38,463 nt of DNA from an uncultured Cellvibrionales bacterium. Its GTDB lineage: Bacteria; Pseudomonadota; Gammaproteobacteria; Pseudomonadales; GM7GCV1. The stretch spans positions 1 to 38,463 of the forward strand of contig CAJXYP010000021.1 in the NCBI GenBank assembly GCA_913063225.1, in the 5' to 3' direction. The notes beneath the pieces were generated by a model. That model made no database searches, was not told where the DNA came from, and saw only the letters and a program-made list of their open reading frames with translations. Shown piece after piece: positions 24,775-34,397 of this stretch. A program made the translations under genes and the position numbers. Every line of letters starts with the position of its first letter. The stretch's first letter is position 1.

Positions 24775-27700
24775 GTGCAAAACAAGAATCCACAGTTAAT
24801 CTACCTCGGCGTATGTGCCTGCTTCCTACTATCTGGATTTGCCGCACTGCTTTATCAAACCGCTTGGATGCGTCAATTCTCTACGGTATTTGGAACATCG
24901 GAACTTGCGGTTGCTACCGTGCTATCAGCCTACATGGGTGGTCTGGCTTTTGGCGCTGCACTTGCTGGCAAGTTTATCGGGCGGGTACGACGCCCCGTTC
25001 TAACTTACGGAATCCTCGAGGCTGCTATAGCTGGTTCTGCCCTTTTGGTGCCGGTTCTGCTGAGCCTAGCGGGCCTAGCCTATGCTGCGGTCTTAGGCGG
25101 ACAGCCTGAGCCACCTGACGCCAGTGGTATGGGCCAATCGCTATTTTACTTTGTTGTGGCCTTTATCGTGCTGGCTATTCCAACGGCGTGTATGGGCGCA
25201 ACACTGCCGCTCTTAACTCGTTACGCGGTTACCTCTGAGAGCCAAATTGGTTCTCGCGTGGGCGCGCTATATGCGATAAATACCGCTGGCGCTGTGCTCG
25301 GTACCATTACCGCTGCCTTTTTGCTTTTGCCTGCAATGGGTTTGTTCGGCACCGTTTGCTTTGGTGCAGCGGTCAATCTACTGGTGTTTTTAATAGCGGT
25401 AGTGATTGCTAAGAGCTCTTCGGAAATGATGCCTCAGGAAGATGATGAAATATCCGGGCAAGCATCACCCGTAGCTGAAGTAAGCGGGACAGAAGTGCTT
25501 TCCATTTGGAGGCGACCCAGTTTTATTCTGCCCATCATGCTGCTCTCTGGCACCACAAGCTTTGTATACGAAGTACTCTGGACCCGATTGCTCTCACATA
25601 TTCTCGGCGGCAGTGTTGCAGCCTTTGCGACAATGCTGGCTAGCTTTTTATCCGGTATCGCCATAGGTAGCGCTATTGCCTCTCGCTTTGCGGTTACTTC
25701 AGAGCGTTCCGTACAGATTTTTATTGGCGTGCAAGCGGCAATTGCTTTCACTTCTATGGGAATTTACCAGTGGCTACATTTGGCAATACCTAGTGACGAT
25801 AGCGCAACCGCAAATTTAGGCGTTGCTATCGCAGTGCTGCTGCCGGCAACGCTCTTTATCGGTGCTACCTTTCCCTTAGCGGTTCGAATCTTTGCCACAA
25901 GCGCAAACCGTGCTGGTAGTTCATCCGCTCAGGTCTATTCCTGGAATACCGTTGGCGCCATATTTGGTGCCGCATTCGCCGGGTTCTTTCTGATTCCTGC
26001 TTTGAAGTATGAAGGCGCAATCAAAGTCGTGGTATTGACCAATGTCTTTCTAGCTTTTGCCGCGGCGATATTTATTACTAAAGTTCGTCCTTCGATTGCT
26101 GGCGGTATGGCGCTTTTATTCGCTGGATTGGCTATTGGATACAACCCAACTATGCCCGAGGATATCTTACGCACCTCACCCATTGATGAGAGAGCTGAGG
26201 GAGAGATTCTCTATTACGAAGTTGGCCGCTCCTCTACCGTATTTATGACTCGTGATAGCGGAAGTATTGGCCTTAGGAACAACGGTCTACCTGAAGCGGG
26301 GTCGTTGTTTTTAGGTTCTGCACCATCAAAGAATACGCAAGAGGCACTGGCTACGCTTCCCGGATTAATTCGTCCGGATGCAGAGTCGGTCTTAATTGTA
26401 GGCTTTGGCGGCGGCAATGCGATCAATGGAGTACCTCCCACCGTTACAGAAATAGATGTAATTGAATTAGAACCCAGAGTGATAGATGCCAATGCGCTGG
26501 CTGGTGATATTAGATATAAGGATCCACTAAAAGATCCCAGACTGTCCATCTATATCAATGACGCTCGCAGCGCGCTCAGTCTTACCGATAAAACCTACGA
26601 CGCAATTATTTCTCAACCCTCTCATCCCTGGACTGCTGGCGCTTCTCACCTATATACCCGTGAATATATTTCTCTCGCTGCGGACCATTTGACTGAAGAC
26701 GGAGTGTTTTTGCAGTGGATGGCAGCTCAGTTTGTGACTGAGTCCTTATTACGCAGCCTCTGCGCAACTATGTTGGACGTCTTTGAATACGTGAAGGTGT
26801 ACCAACTATTCTCAGGTGTTTTGTTTTTTGTCGGTTCGCAGGAGCCAATGGATACCGAGCTAGAAATGGCAAGGACTGGTAGGCCAGTTATCGATTCGCC
26901 GGCCTTTTATTATCAGAGCGGGATCGCCTCGACCGAAGACTTGCTGGCAGCGTTACTGCTAGATACTCAGGGTGCTCGAGAGTTTTCTCAAGGTGCTGAG
27001 CTGCTCACTGATAATTTTAATCGCATGGCTACAGAATCGGCTAGTGCAACTGCTTCAGGAGATACTCTGGGCTTGATTGCCCTAAGTAAGTTGGTGCAGC
27101 CCTACGTTCCGGTACTTGATCCAGCAAGCTGGGTGCATCAGGACCTAGGGTTTATAAATTTTGCTTACATTTCTGAAAAGTACGAAGAATACAAGTTTCG
27201 CCCCTACGGAATCGCGCTGGCAAATACGCTCGCTAGCCTGGGTAACCCTCAATCGGAAATATTGACCGGGTTGGGCCTTGAGGCACAGGGCGACAGGGAT
27301 GAATCACAGCGAGTGCTGGCTCAGGCAGCAGCTAGCGCCCCACAAGGTGAATTAAGTAATCAGGCTATTTACGCGACAATAGAACCCTGGTTGATCCCAC
27401 TGATGCTAGGTCAGGCACCTGCAGATATTGCAGCGCTCGCCGGGCGTTTAACTGGCTCGGCGGCGGCAGTAGTAAAAGGCAGGGCCGCAGTAAGTAGACG
27501 TGAATGGCAGCAGCTAATAGACCTTGATCCGATATTTGCCCAATCTCGCCCGACGGACCAATGGTTTGTTGAATCAACAAAGTTGATGGTTGAGTGGCGT
27601 AATAATGTTGCGAGCCTTGAACGCAATACTGATCTTGCCGAGCAGGCTTGGCAGATAATTGATCTCGCGATTGCGGTCGCTCCCGTGCCGGACTTATATT

Positions 27701-27978
27701 CGGCTCGGATCACCTCTGCCTACTACGCAGATAGGCCAAACGAGGTGTTAGAAACATCACGTCGGATGGCTTATATAATCGAAAGCGAGCTCGACCTTAT
27801 TGAAGAAGAAGGCACAAATGTAGATGTCAGCGCTTGGCAATTCCGTAAGCAGCAGCTAGTGGTTATTGGGCAAGCCGTCGCAGATGTCGCGGCGCGTCAC
27901 GACCTCAATGAAACTTCAGTCCAGGAAGTCTTGGAGAGCCTAGAAAACTTGCAAGAAAGAGCCGCCAATATTAACTAG
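24775..27978 (+). CDS. fused transporter-like / spermidine synthase-like membrane protein 2
   Basis: A 1067-residue paralog of the preceding protein, starting at GTG 24775 with AGAGA upstream. It lies 91 bases downstream on the same strand and the two are probably one operon. The same domain order is present: duplicated membrane halves (SGFAALLYQTAWMRQ, then SGTTSFVYEVLWTRL), the synthase-like loop VLIVGFGGGNAING near 538, IDVIELEPRVIDAN, and IISQPSHPW in place of the catalytic DSTDP motif, then a helical tail of about 320 residues. The nucleotide-loop glycines are closer to the canonical GGG here. The membrane and synthase-like parts are strongly alike; the tails have diverged more, as expected if they bind different partners. 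Confidence 0.85.
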   Translation: MQNKNPQLIYLGVCACFLLSGFAALLYQTAWMRQFSTVFGTSELAVATVLSAYMGGLAFGAALAGKFIGRVRRPVLTYGILEAAIAGSALLVPVLLSLAGLAYAAVLGGQPEPPDASGMGQSLFYFVVAFIVLAIPTACMGATLPLLTRYAVTSESQIGSRVGALYAINTAGAVLGTITAAFLLLPAMGLFGTVCFGAAVNLLVFLIAVVIAKSSSEMMPQEDDEISGQASPVAEVSGTEVLSIWRRPSFILPIMLLSGTTSFVYEVLWTRLLSHILGGSVAAFATMLASFLSGIAIGSAIASRFAVTSERSVQIFIGVQAAIAFTSMGIYQWLHLAIPSDDSATANLGVAIAVLLPATLFIGATFPLAVRIFATSANRAGSSSAQVYSWNTVGAIFGAAFAGFFLIPALKYEGAIKVVVLTNVFLAFAAAIFITKVRPSIAGGMALLFAGLAIGYNPTMPEDILRTSPIDERAEGEILYYEVGRSSTVFMTRDSGSIGLRNNGLPEAGSLFLGSAPSKNTQEALATLPGLIRPDAESVLIVGFGGGNAINGVPPTVTEIDVIELEPRVIDANALAGDIRYKDPLKDPRLSIYINDARSALSLTDKTYDAIISQPSHPWTAGASHLYTREYISLAADHLTEDGVFLQWMAAQFVTESLLRSLCATMLDVFEYVKVYQLFSGVLFFVGSQEPMDTELEMARTGRPVIDSPAFYYQSGIASTEDLLAALLLDTQGAREFSQGAELLTDNFNRMATESASATASGDTLGLIALSKLVQPYVPVLDPASWVHQDLGFINFAYISEKYEEYKFRPYGIALANTLASLGNPQSEILTGLGLEAQGDRDESQRVLAQAAASAPQGELSNQAIYATIEPWLIPLMLGQAPADIAALAGRLTGSAAAVVKGRAAVSRREWQQLIDLDPIFAQSRPTDQWFVESTKLMVEWRNNVASLERNTDLAEQAWQIIDLAIAVAPVPDLYSARITSAYYADRPNEVLETSRRMAYIIESELDLIEEEGTNVDVSAWQFRKQQLVVIGQAVADVAARHDLNETSVQEVLESLENLQERAANIN

Positions 27979-28022
27979 AAATCTAGATTGAGCGGCCTTT
28001 CGTTCCATAAGGGCCCGTTTCA

Positions 28023-28083
28023 AATTGTGTAATTGCAACATTGCACCAAGATTACTTAGAAATTGCACCAAAGCTACACAATT
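28023..28083. promoter_or_regulatory. nested repeats, possible operator of TonB receptor 2
   Basis: AATTGTGTA (28023-28031) and TACACAATT (28075-28083) are a 9-bp inverted repeat. Between them ATTGCACCAAG (28040-28050) recurs as ATTGCACCAAAG (28062-28073), 22 bases or two helical turns apart, with a shorter ATTGCAAC at 28032-28039. Direct repeats on one DNA face are typical of activator sites. No regulator gene is visible nearby. Confidence 0.5.
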
Positions 28084-28167
28084 CGAATTCCTTACAAGAG
28101 TAGGGTGCTCCCACGCATCTATATATGGATGCGTCTGAGGCTGTCAGGGGGCAGTTTGGGTGGCAGA
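28077..28167 (+). promoter_or_regulatory. conserved upstream block with hairpin, copy 1
   Basis: The block begins CACAATT and ends GGCAGA, 180 bases before the receptor 2 ATG. It contains the perfect hairpin ACGCATC/GATGCGT (28113-28119 with 28128-28134) running into TCTGAGGCTG (28134-28143) and a G-rich GGGGGCAGTTTGGGTGG. The same order, with a different hairpin sequence, precedes receptor 3 at exactly the same distance. It may be a promoter plus leader element or an RNA structure. Confidence 0.55.
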
Positions 28168-28346
28168 GCATCGCCATTCCCAACGATTAAGTAATTTGTG
28201 CGCTCTATGCAGGTTGCAATCGAATAGCTACATCCCCTGCCATTTCTCTGGATAGGGCCGTCACGGTACTATTTTCTGTTTGTGCTGTTGGCAATTTGAA
28301 TTTGGCAATGTGCCCGGCTATTCAATATTAGTTATCGGGGAAATAC

Positions 28347-31028
28347 ATGAAAAATTTTAGCAAACTAACGGTCGGCGTTTTAGGCGCGACTATTGGCATG
28401 GTTGGCATTGGACAAGCTACCGCTCAAGATAATTCGGCGGCTTCGCTGGAAGAGATTCTAGTTACGGGTCGTAAAAGAGAAGAAAGCCTAACTGACGTGC
28501 CAGTTTCGATATCGGTATGGTCTGGCGTGAATTTGGCAGAAGCAGGTATTGCCAACCAACAAGATTTATTCGATGCCACTCCGGGCTTGAGCTTCGACAC
28601 CGCTACTGGTGATCGGAATTCTGCACAGCCAGCAGTTCGCGGCGTTCAATCAAATGAAATTGCTACTACTCAGCAAAAGGTAAATTCCTTTATTGATGGC
28701 TTGCCTATGCTTGGACAGGTTGGATCATTGACCTTTTCAGGAATTGAGCAAGTAGAAGTTTATCGCGGACCACAAAGTGCGGCCTTTGGTCGTTCAACTT
28801 TTGCCGGTGCGATTAACTACGTAACTGCCGATGCGACAGAAGAATTTGAAGGGATGATTTCTGGCAAACTTTCTGACTTGGGTGGTAATGAGATCGGGTT
28901 AGCCCTCTCTGGTCCGCTAACTGACAGCCTCGGCTATCGTCTTTCATATGTTAAAGATGAATTAACTGGCCCAGATGAATGGACAGCTTCTGACGGTACC
29001 GAAATGGGTACTCAAGAAACGGGTACTTTTTCCGCCAAGCTGAATTTTGAAGCTAGCGATACGATCTATGGCGAAGTTATGTATACACGGGTAGACCAGG
29101 AAGATAGTGCGGCGGCGGGATGGACTCTGAACGCAACTGATTGCGCTGGAGATTCTGGTGTTTACCTGAACAACATGGGTGCACGCACTGAGCTATTTAG
29201 CGGTGAGTGGGATTGTGATGTCTCTACAGATGGCATAGCCCGCAATCATGACGTTTATGGCCAGTTTGTTGATACCTACGATGCAGCCAACTTTGGCGGT
29301 ATGACGTTGGATACCTATTTGGCTCAAACAGATGCAAGCAACGTTACCTACGAGCAATTGTTGCTTGGACAAACGGTAGATCCCTTTACCGTAACTGAGC
29401 GTGATCGCTATCAAGGTGAGATTAACTTTGAATTTGGTGACAGCTTGCTAACGCTTTTGGGTATGAAAAATTCTGAGTTCTATCAACGATGGAACGATTC
29501 AGACGGCAACGATACTGTGGCAGTTATTACCGCAGGCATGCTGGGCATGAATGTCGGTAGCATGTCAGATCCTACGGATATTGAAGAGACTTATTTTGAA
29601 GCGCGTTGGGTGTCTCCAGACGATCAAAGGCTGCGTTATACCTTAAGTGCATCGCACTACGAGTATGACTTCCTAACCAACGTCTACTTTAACTACGGCG
29701 CACTTGCCTATGGTTTAGTAAACGAAACGACTGGCGAAGATGTTAGCCCGCAAAGAAATCTGATTATCTCCAATTCGACTTCGAACGACGGTGCTTCTTT
29801 TGGTGTTAACTACGATCTTACTGATCGCACGACACTGTCTGTTGAAGGTCGATATCAGACTGACGAAAACTGTGGTGAGGATGCGGTTAACAATCTAAGC
29901 GCTTGTACTACTACTAAGTCATTTGCTCCTCGCGTTTCTATCAACACAGCGCTAACTGACGACAGCAGCGTTTACTTTCAATACTCTCAGGGTACTAACC
30001 CTGCAGGCATCAACATTGCTTACGCAAACCCATTCTTTGTTGAGGCGCTGCAAATCGCTAACGGCACTATTGCGGTTCCAAACCTGGCTCCAGATGGTGT
30101 GAGCGTTCCTAGCAATGCGGGCACTATTTATGATGGTACTGACGGGATTCACTTTCCAACGGTTTCATACGATGCCTCAATCTATGACGCCTATGACGAA
30201 GAAGTGCTGACCAACTGGGAAGTTGGCTACAAAGGTTCATTCCTTGATCGTCGCGGAAGTATTACCGCTGCGCTCTACTTTATGGATTGGAAAGATCTTG
30301 TATCTGCGGGCAACCTTGGTTGGAACGATGACAGCTCAATTGCTGCTGGTGATACTTACGATGGTTGGGATCTAGAGGGCTACTGGGATGCATATGATGG
30401 TACTCGTACCTTTTACAACACGGGAGATGCAGAGTTTTACGGAGTAGAGGTTGCATCCTCTTTTGCAGTTGATGAGATGTGGACTGTTGGCGGTAATGTC
30501 TCGTTAACTAGCTCACGTTATACGGATTACTGCTCAGTAAATGGTGGCAACTACACTAGTATCGACACACCTCCTTTTACACCAGTGTTTGATATTCTGA
30601 CTCCAGAAGCCGACGGCGTTGAGTCGAACTGTGCATCGGTAGATGGCAATAACATGCCACGTACTTCCAAAGTTAAAGGCTCTCTGGATGTGACGGCAAC
30701 CTTACCAAATGAATTCTTTGGTATGCGAACTTCTATCCGTGCTGACTTGCGTCACACTGGGAAGAGCTTCGAAGATGACTTCAATATGATCGAAGTTGGT
30801 GCGGTTACTACTATGAACCTGTCAGCCAATATGCGTAACGACGATGGCCTTACGCTTCGATTGTTTGTAAACAATCTGACTGATGAGGATTATCCGCTGA
30901 ATATTGATACTACTAATTACTATACTCAGAACGCCGATACCTCTATTGCACCTACTCAGGATGCGTCTTGGTCGATTACTCCACGTCGTCCACGTGAAGT
31001 TGGTTTGTCTGTTGGCTATGAATTCTAA
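28347..31028 (+). CDS. TonB-dependent receptor 2
   Basis: An 893-residue outer-membrane receptor with signal peptide ending GQATA-QD, TonB box LEEILVTGRKREES, plug motifs PAVRGVQSNEIATTQQ and VEVYRGPQSAAFGRSTFAGA, and a barrel ending REVGLSVGYEF. It is highly similar to receptor 3 along its whole length and only moderately to receptor 1 outside the plug. Where receptor 1 has an EF-hand loop, this one has a shorter NFGGMTLDTYLAQ. Several Cys pairs in extracellular loops suggest disulfides. A long gap and its own terminator point to separate transcription. The substrate is not known; the downstream catabolic genes hint at an aromatic or ester compound. Confidence 0.95.
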   Translation: MKNFSKLTVGVLGATIGMVGIGQATAQDNSAASLEEILVTGRKREESLTDVPVSISVWSGVNLAEAGIANQQDLFDATPGLSFDTATGDRNSAQPAVRGVQSNEIATTQQKVNSFIDGLPMLGQVGSLTFSGIEQVEVYRGPQSAAFGRSTFAGAINYVTADATEEFEGMISGKLSDLGGNEIGLALSGPLTDSLGYRLSYVKDELTGPDEWTASDGTEMGTQETGTFSAKLNFEASDTIYGEVMYTRVDQEDSAAAGWTLNATDCAGDSGVYLNNMGARTELFSGEWDCDVSTDGIARNHDVYGQFVDTYDAANFGGMTLDTYLAQTDASNVTYEQLLLGQTVDPFTVTERDRYQGEINFEFGDSLLTLLGMKNSEFYQRWNDSDGNDTVAVITAGMLGMNVGSMSDPTDIEETYFEARWVSPDDQRLRYTLSASHYEYDFLTNVYFNYGALAYGLVNETTGEDVSPQRNLIISNSTSNDGASFGVNYDLTDRTTLSVEGRYQTDENCGEDAVNNLSACTTTKSFAPRVSINTALTDDSSVYFQYSQGTNPAGINIAYANPFFVEALQIANGTIAVPNLAPDGVSVPSNAGTIYDGTDGIHFPTVSYDASIYDAYDEEVLTNWEVGYKGSFLDRRGSITAALYFMDWKDLVSAGNLGWNDDSSIAAGDTYDGWDLEGYWDAYDGTRTFYNTGDAEFYGVEVASSFAVDEMWTVGGNVSLTSSRYTDYCSVNGGNYTSIDTPPFTPVFDILTPEADGVESNCASVDGNNMPRTSKVKGSLDVTATLPNEFFGMRTSIRADLRHTGKSFEDDFNMIEVGAVTTMNLSANMRNDDGLTLRLFVNNLTDEDYPLNIDTTNYYTQNADTSIAPTQDASWSITPRRPREVGLSVGYEF

Positions 31029-31055
31029 TTCAAAGCCCTAATAGACATTAAAGAG

Positions 31056-31080
31056 CCCGGGCATTGCCCGGGTTTTTTTT
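31056..31080 (+). terminator. rho-independent terminator of TonB receptor 2
   Basis: CCCGGGC (31056-31062) and GCCCGGG (31066-31072) pair around ATT, followed by eight T. The hairpin is the same as the one after receptor 3, part of the duplicated unit. Confidence 0.93.
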
Positions 31081-31267
31081 GCGTTGGATTTGAGGATGAA
31101 AGTTTCAGCAAGACCTGGAATGCGGCTTACTCGAACCGAACTAGACTCTGAATATTTTTCGATTAATATCCCCAGTTCAAATAAATATCGATAGCTATCA
31201 TTATTGAGGTCGATCGCATACTAAAAGCAATCTACACAGTTTATGCACACATGCCTTACAAAAAGTT

Positions 31268-31357
31268 CACAATTGCGTAATTAAAGGGTAAGGTACCACC
31301 TGTGGGGGCTTTATTGCCACATCTGAGGCTGGTATGGGGACGGTTTTGGAGGTCAGA
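31268..31357 (+). promoter_or_regulatory. conserved upstream block with hairpin, copy 2
   Basis: CACAATT opens the block and GGTCAGA closes it, 180 bases before the receptor 3 ATG, the same distance as in copy 1. TGTGG (31301-31305) pairs with CCACA (31317-31321) directly before TCTGAGGCTG (31322-31331), followed by GGGGACGGTTTTGGAGG. The hairpin stem differs from copy 1 while its flanks match. Confidence 0.55.
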
Positions 31358-31536
31358 TTTCTTAACTTCCTGTGGTCTATTATCTGTGTGATCTATCGCA
31401 GAGATAGACCTATAGCAACACCCATACTTTTTACTCGGAATAACGCCTCTAAAGCGTCAGCGCTAATTATTGCTCGTCAATGTTTAGCAAAGGACAATTT
31501 TAGTAGGTGAATCACTATTTTTACTGGGAAACTTAT

Positions 31537-34221
31537 ATGAAAAATCTATATAAAATAACTGCAGGCTTTTTAGGGGTAACCCTAGGGCTATTTGGCACTG
31601 GACATGCCATAGCGCAGAACGATGGCGATACCTTTTCACTAGAAGAGATTCTAGTTACCGGTCGTAAAAGAGAAGAGAGTTTGACTGATGTACCAGTTTC
31701 TATTTCGGTATGGTCAGGTACTAACTTGGAAGAAGCTGGTATCAGCAGCCAACAAGAATTGTTTGACGCTACTCCTGGCTTGAGCTTCGACACCGCTACT
31801 GGTGACCGTAACTCTGCTCAGCCTGCGGTTCGTGGTGTTCAATCTAACGAAATCGCAACTACACAGCAGAAAGTAAATTCATTCATTGATGGATTGCCAA
31901 TGTTGGGTCAAGTTGGTTCTTTGAGCTTCCAAGGCATTGAGCAGATTGAAGTTTATCGTGGTCCTCAGAGTGCGGCCTTTGGTCGTTCTACTTTCGCAGG
32001 TGCGATTAACTATGTAACCGCTGACGCGACTGAAGAATTCGAAGGCAAAATCAGCGGAAAAGTCTCTGACTTGGGTGGTAACGAATTTGGAGTTGCTATT
32101 TCTGGTCCGCTAACGGACAACTTCGGTTATCGCTTATCTTATATTCATGACGAACTGACTGGTCCGGATGAATGGACAGCGACTGATGGAGTTGAAACGG
32201 GTACTCAGGATACGGATACCTTTTCAGCCAAGCTTAATTTTGAATTCAACGACAATATGTACGGCGAAGTAATGTATACACGCCTTGAGCAGAACGACAC
32301 TGCTACCAATTCATTCGTTTTGGATCCAGAAAATTGCACCGGTGATTCTGGTGTTTTCTTGAACAACATGGGCGCTCGTACTCAGACGTTCAGCGGTGAG
32401 TGGGATTGTGACGTTTCAGATGGCGTTGTTCGTCGAAACCACGACGTTTTGAGTTCGTTTGTAGATGCCTACGACCCTGCTAATTTCGGCGGAATGACAT
32501 TAGATGCATATTTGTCTCAAACAGATATGGGCGGCGTTACATACGAGCAAATTATGCTTGGTCAAAGTGTTGAGCCCATGGCTTACACTGAACGTGATCG
32601 CTGGCAGGGTGAGTTCAATGTCGAATTTGGCGACAGCCTTTTAACCTTCCTAGGCATGAAAAACGAAGAGTTTTATCAGCGCTGGAACGATTCAGATAGC
32701 AATGACACCATTGCAGTAATCGACTCTATGTCTGGCATGCTGGGCATGAATGTAGGCAGCATGTCTGACCCTACGGACATCGAAGAGACTTACTTCGAAG
32801 CGCGTTGGGTATCTCCTGACGATGAACGACTGCGCTATACCCTGAGTGCATCGCACTACGAGTATGACTTTGTGACGAACGTTTACTTCAACTATGGTGC
32901 GCTAGGCTTTGGTCTGGAACTCCCGGATGGTACACCGGTCAATCCACGCAGAAATCTGATTATCGCTGCCTCCACTGCGAATGAAGGTGCTTCTTTTGGT
33001 GTGGACTACGACCTTACTGATCGCACGACGCTTTCCGTTGAAGGTCGATATCAGACTGATGAAAACTGTGGTTCTGATGCGGTTAACAATATAAGCGCTT
33101 GTACTACTACTAAGTCATTTGCTCCCCGCGTTTCAATCAATACGGCGCTAACTGACGATAGCAGTGTGTACTTCCAATACTCTCAGGGAACTAACCCAGC
33201 CGGTATTAACATTGCCTACGCTAATCCAGGTTTTGTTGAAGCCCTACAGATTGCCAATGGCAGTATTGCGGTTCCAGGTATAGCGCCAGACGGCGATGTT
33301 CCTTCAAATGTCGGTACTATCTATGACGGTACTGACGGGATTCACTTCCCAACAGTTTCATACGATGCATCTATCTATGAAGCATACGACGAAGAAGTAC
33401 TGACCAACTGGGAAATTGGCTACAAAGGTTCTTTCCTTGATCGTCGCGGAAGTATCACCGCTGCACTCTACTTTATGGATTGGAAAGATCTCGTATCCTC
33501 CGGTAACCTCGGTTGGAATGACGACAGTTCTATCGCTGGCGGTGACGCATATGACGGCTGGGATATAGATGGCTACTGGGATTCCTTTGATGGTACTCGG
33601 ACCTTCTTTAACACGGGTGATGCAGAGTTTTACGGCTTAGAGCTAGCATCCTCTTTCGCAGTAGATGAGATCTGGACTATTGGCGGTAATGTCTCGATAA
33701 CTAGCGCACGTTATACGGATTACTGCTCAGTAAATGCGGGTAACTACACTAGTATCGATACACCTCCTTTTACGCCAGTGTTTGATATTCTGACTCCAGC
33801 TGCTGATGGAGTAGAAGCTGATTGTGGTCTAGTCGATGGAAATAACATTCCGCGGACTTCTAAAGTTAAGGGCTCGATGGATGTAACTGCTTCATTGCCA
33901 AATGAAATATTTGGTATGCGAACTTCTATCCGTGCTGACTTGCGTCATACAGGCAAGAGTTTCCAAGACGACTTCAACCAAATTGAAGTTGCTGCGGTAA
34001 CTACGATGAATCTTTCAGCTAATATGCGCAACGACGAAGGCCTTTCAGTTCGTCTATTCGTTAATAACCTGACTGATGAGGATTACCCTCTAAATATCAG
34101 TGCTACTAACTTCTATACGCAGAATGCAAACTCTGCCATTCCTCCTTCACAGGAAGCGTCTTGGTCAGTAGTTCCACGTCGTCCACGTGAAATTGGATTG
34201 TCTATTGGTTACGAATTTTAA
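31537..34221 (+). CDS. TonB-dependent receptor 3
   Basis: An 894-residue outer-membrane receptor from the ATG at 31537 (MKNLYKITAGFLGVTLGLFG); an upstream TTG/GTG frame start would add ten residues before the signal peptide and is rejected. The signal peptide ends GHAIA-QN, the TonB box is LEEILVTGRKREES and the barrel ends REIGLSIGYEF. Long stretches match receptor 2 exactly, for example the strand FYNTGDAEFYG/FFNTGDAEFYG region and DVPVSISVWSG, so the two arose by recent tandem duplication. Differences cluster in predicted extracellular loops, as expected if they now take up different but related ligands. It is terminated separately and followed by the amidohydrolase gene. Confidence 0.95.
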   Translation: MKNLYKITAGFLGVTLGLFGTGHAIAQNDGDTFSLEEILVTGRKREESLTDVPVSISVWSGTNLEEAGISSQQELFDATPGLSFDTATGDRNSAQPAVRGVQSNEIATTQQKVNSFIDGLPMLGQVGSLSFQGIEQIEVYRGPQSAAFGRSTFAGAINYVTADATEEFEGKISGKVSDLGGNEFGVAISGPLTDNFGYRLSYIHDELTGPDEWTATDGVETGTQDTDTFSAKLNFEFNDNMYGEVMYTRLEQNDTATNSFVLDPENCTGDSGVFLNNMGARTQTFSGEWDCDVSDGVVRRNHDVLSSFVDAYDPANFGGMTLDAYLSQTDMGGVTYEQIMLGQSVEPMAYTERDRWQGEFNVEFGDSLLTFLGMKNEEFYQRWNDSDSNDTIAVIDSMSGMLGMNVGSMSDPTDIEETYFEARWVSPDDERLRYTLSASHYEYDFVTNVYFNYGALGFGLELPDGTPVNPRRNLIIAASTANEGASFGVDYDLTDRTTLSVEGRYQTDENCGSDAVNNISACTTTKSFAPRVSINTALTDDSSVYFQYSQGTNPAGINIAYANPGFVEALQIANGSIAVPGIAPDGDVPSNVGTIYDGTDGIHFPTVSYDASIYEAYDEEVLTNWEIGYKGSFLDRRGSITAALYFMDWKDLVSSGNLGWNDDSSIAGGDAYDGWDIDGYWDSFDGTRTFFNTGDAEFYGLELASSFAVDEIWTIGGNVSITSARYTDYCSVNAGNYTSIDTPPFTPVFDILTPAADGVEADCGLVDGNNIPRTSKVKGSMDVTASLPNEIFGMRTSIRADLRHTGKSFQDDFNQIEVAAVTTMNLSANMRNDEGLSVRLFVNNLTDEDYPLNISATNFYTQNANSAIPPSQEASWSVVPRRPREIGLSIGYEF

Positions 34222-34240
34222 TTCGAAGCTTTAAGCAGAT

Positions 34241-34272
34241 AAAAAGCCCGGGCATTGCCCGGGCTTTTTTTT
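34241..34272 (+). terminator. rho-independent terminator of TonB receptor 3
   Basis: AAAAAGCCCGGGC (34241-34253) pairs with GCCCGGGCTTTTT (34257-34269) around ATT, and the T-run reaches 34272. The A-run makes it work on both strands in principle. Core and loop are identical to the receptor 2 terminator. Confidence 0.94.
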
Positions 34273-34397
34273 GCCTAACATTCGCTCAAATAGCAACAAA
34301 CTATCTCCGGATTTAAAGCCAGCACGAGTATGTTGTAGACTGACGTAATCGGTAACTACGCCAGTTGATACTTTTATGGTTAAAAAGAGAAAGATAT

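Larger units (their letters stand above)
27979..28346. other. regulatory region of TonB receptor 2, no gene
   Basis: No protein-coding reading is convincing. The region holds direct and inverted repeats (28023-28083), a hairpin (28113-28134) and a block that recurs upstream of receptor 3. No intrinsic terminator is visible for the preceding operon. GGGGAAA just before the ATG at 28347 is the ribosome site. Confidence 0.65.
31029..31536. other. regulatory region of TonB receptor 3, no gene
   Basis: Apart from the receptor 2 terminator, no gene is seen. The second half is recognisably related to the region upstream of receptor 2, including the leader part (ATCTGTGTGATCTATCGCAG here, ATTTGTGCGCTCTATGCAG there). 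A minimal start site TGGGA lies about 9 bases before the ATG at 31537. Confidence 0.65.
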
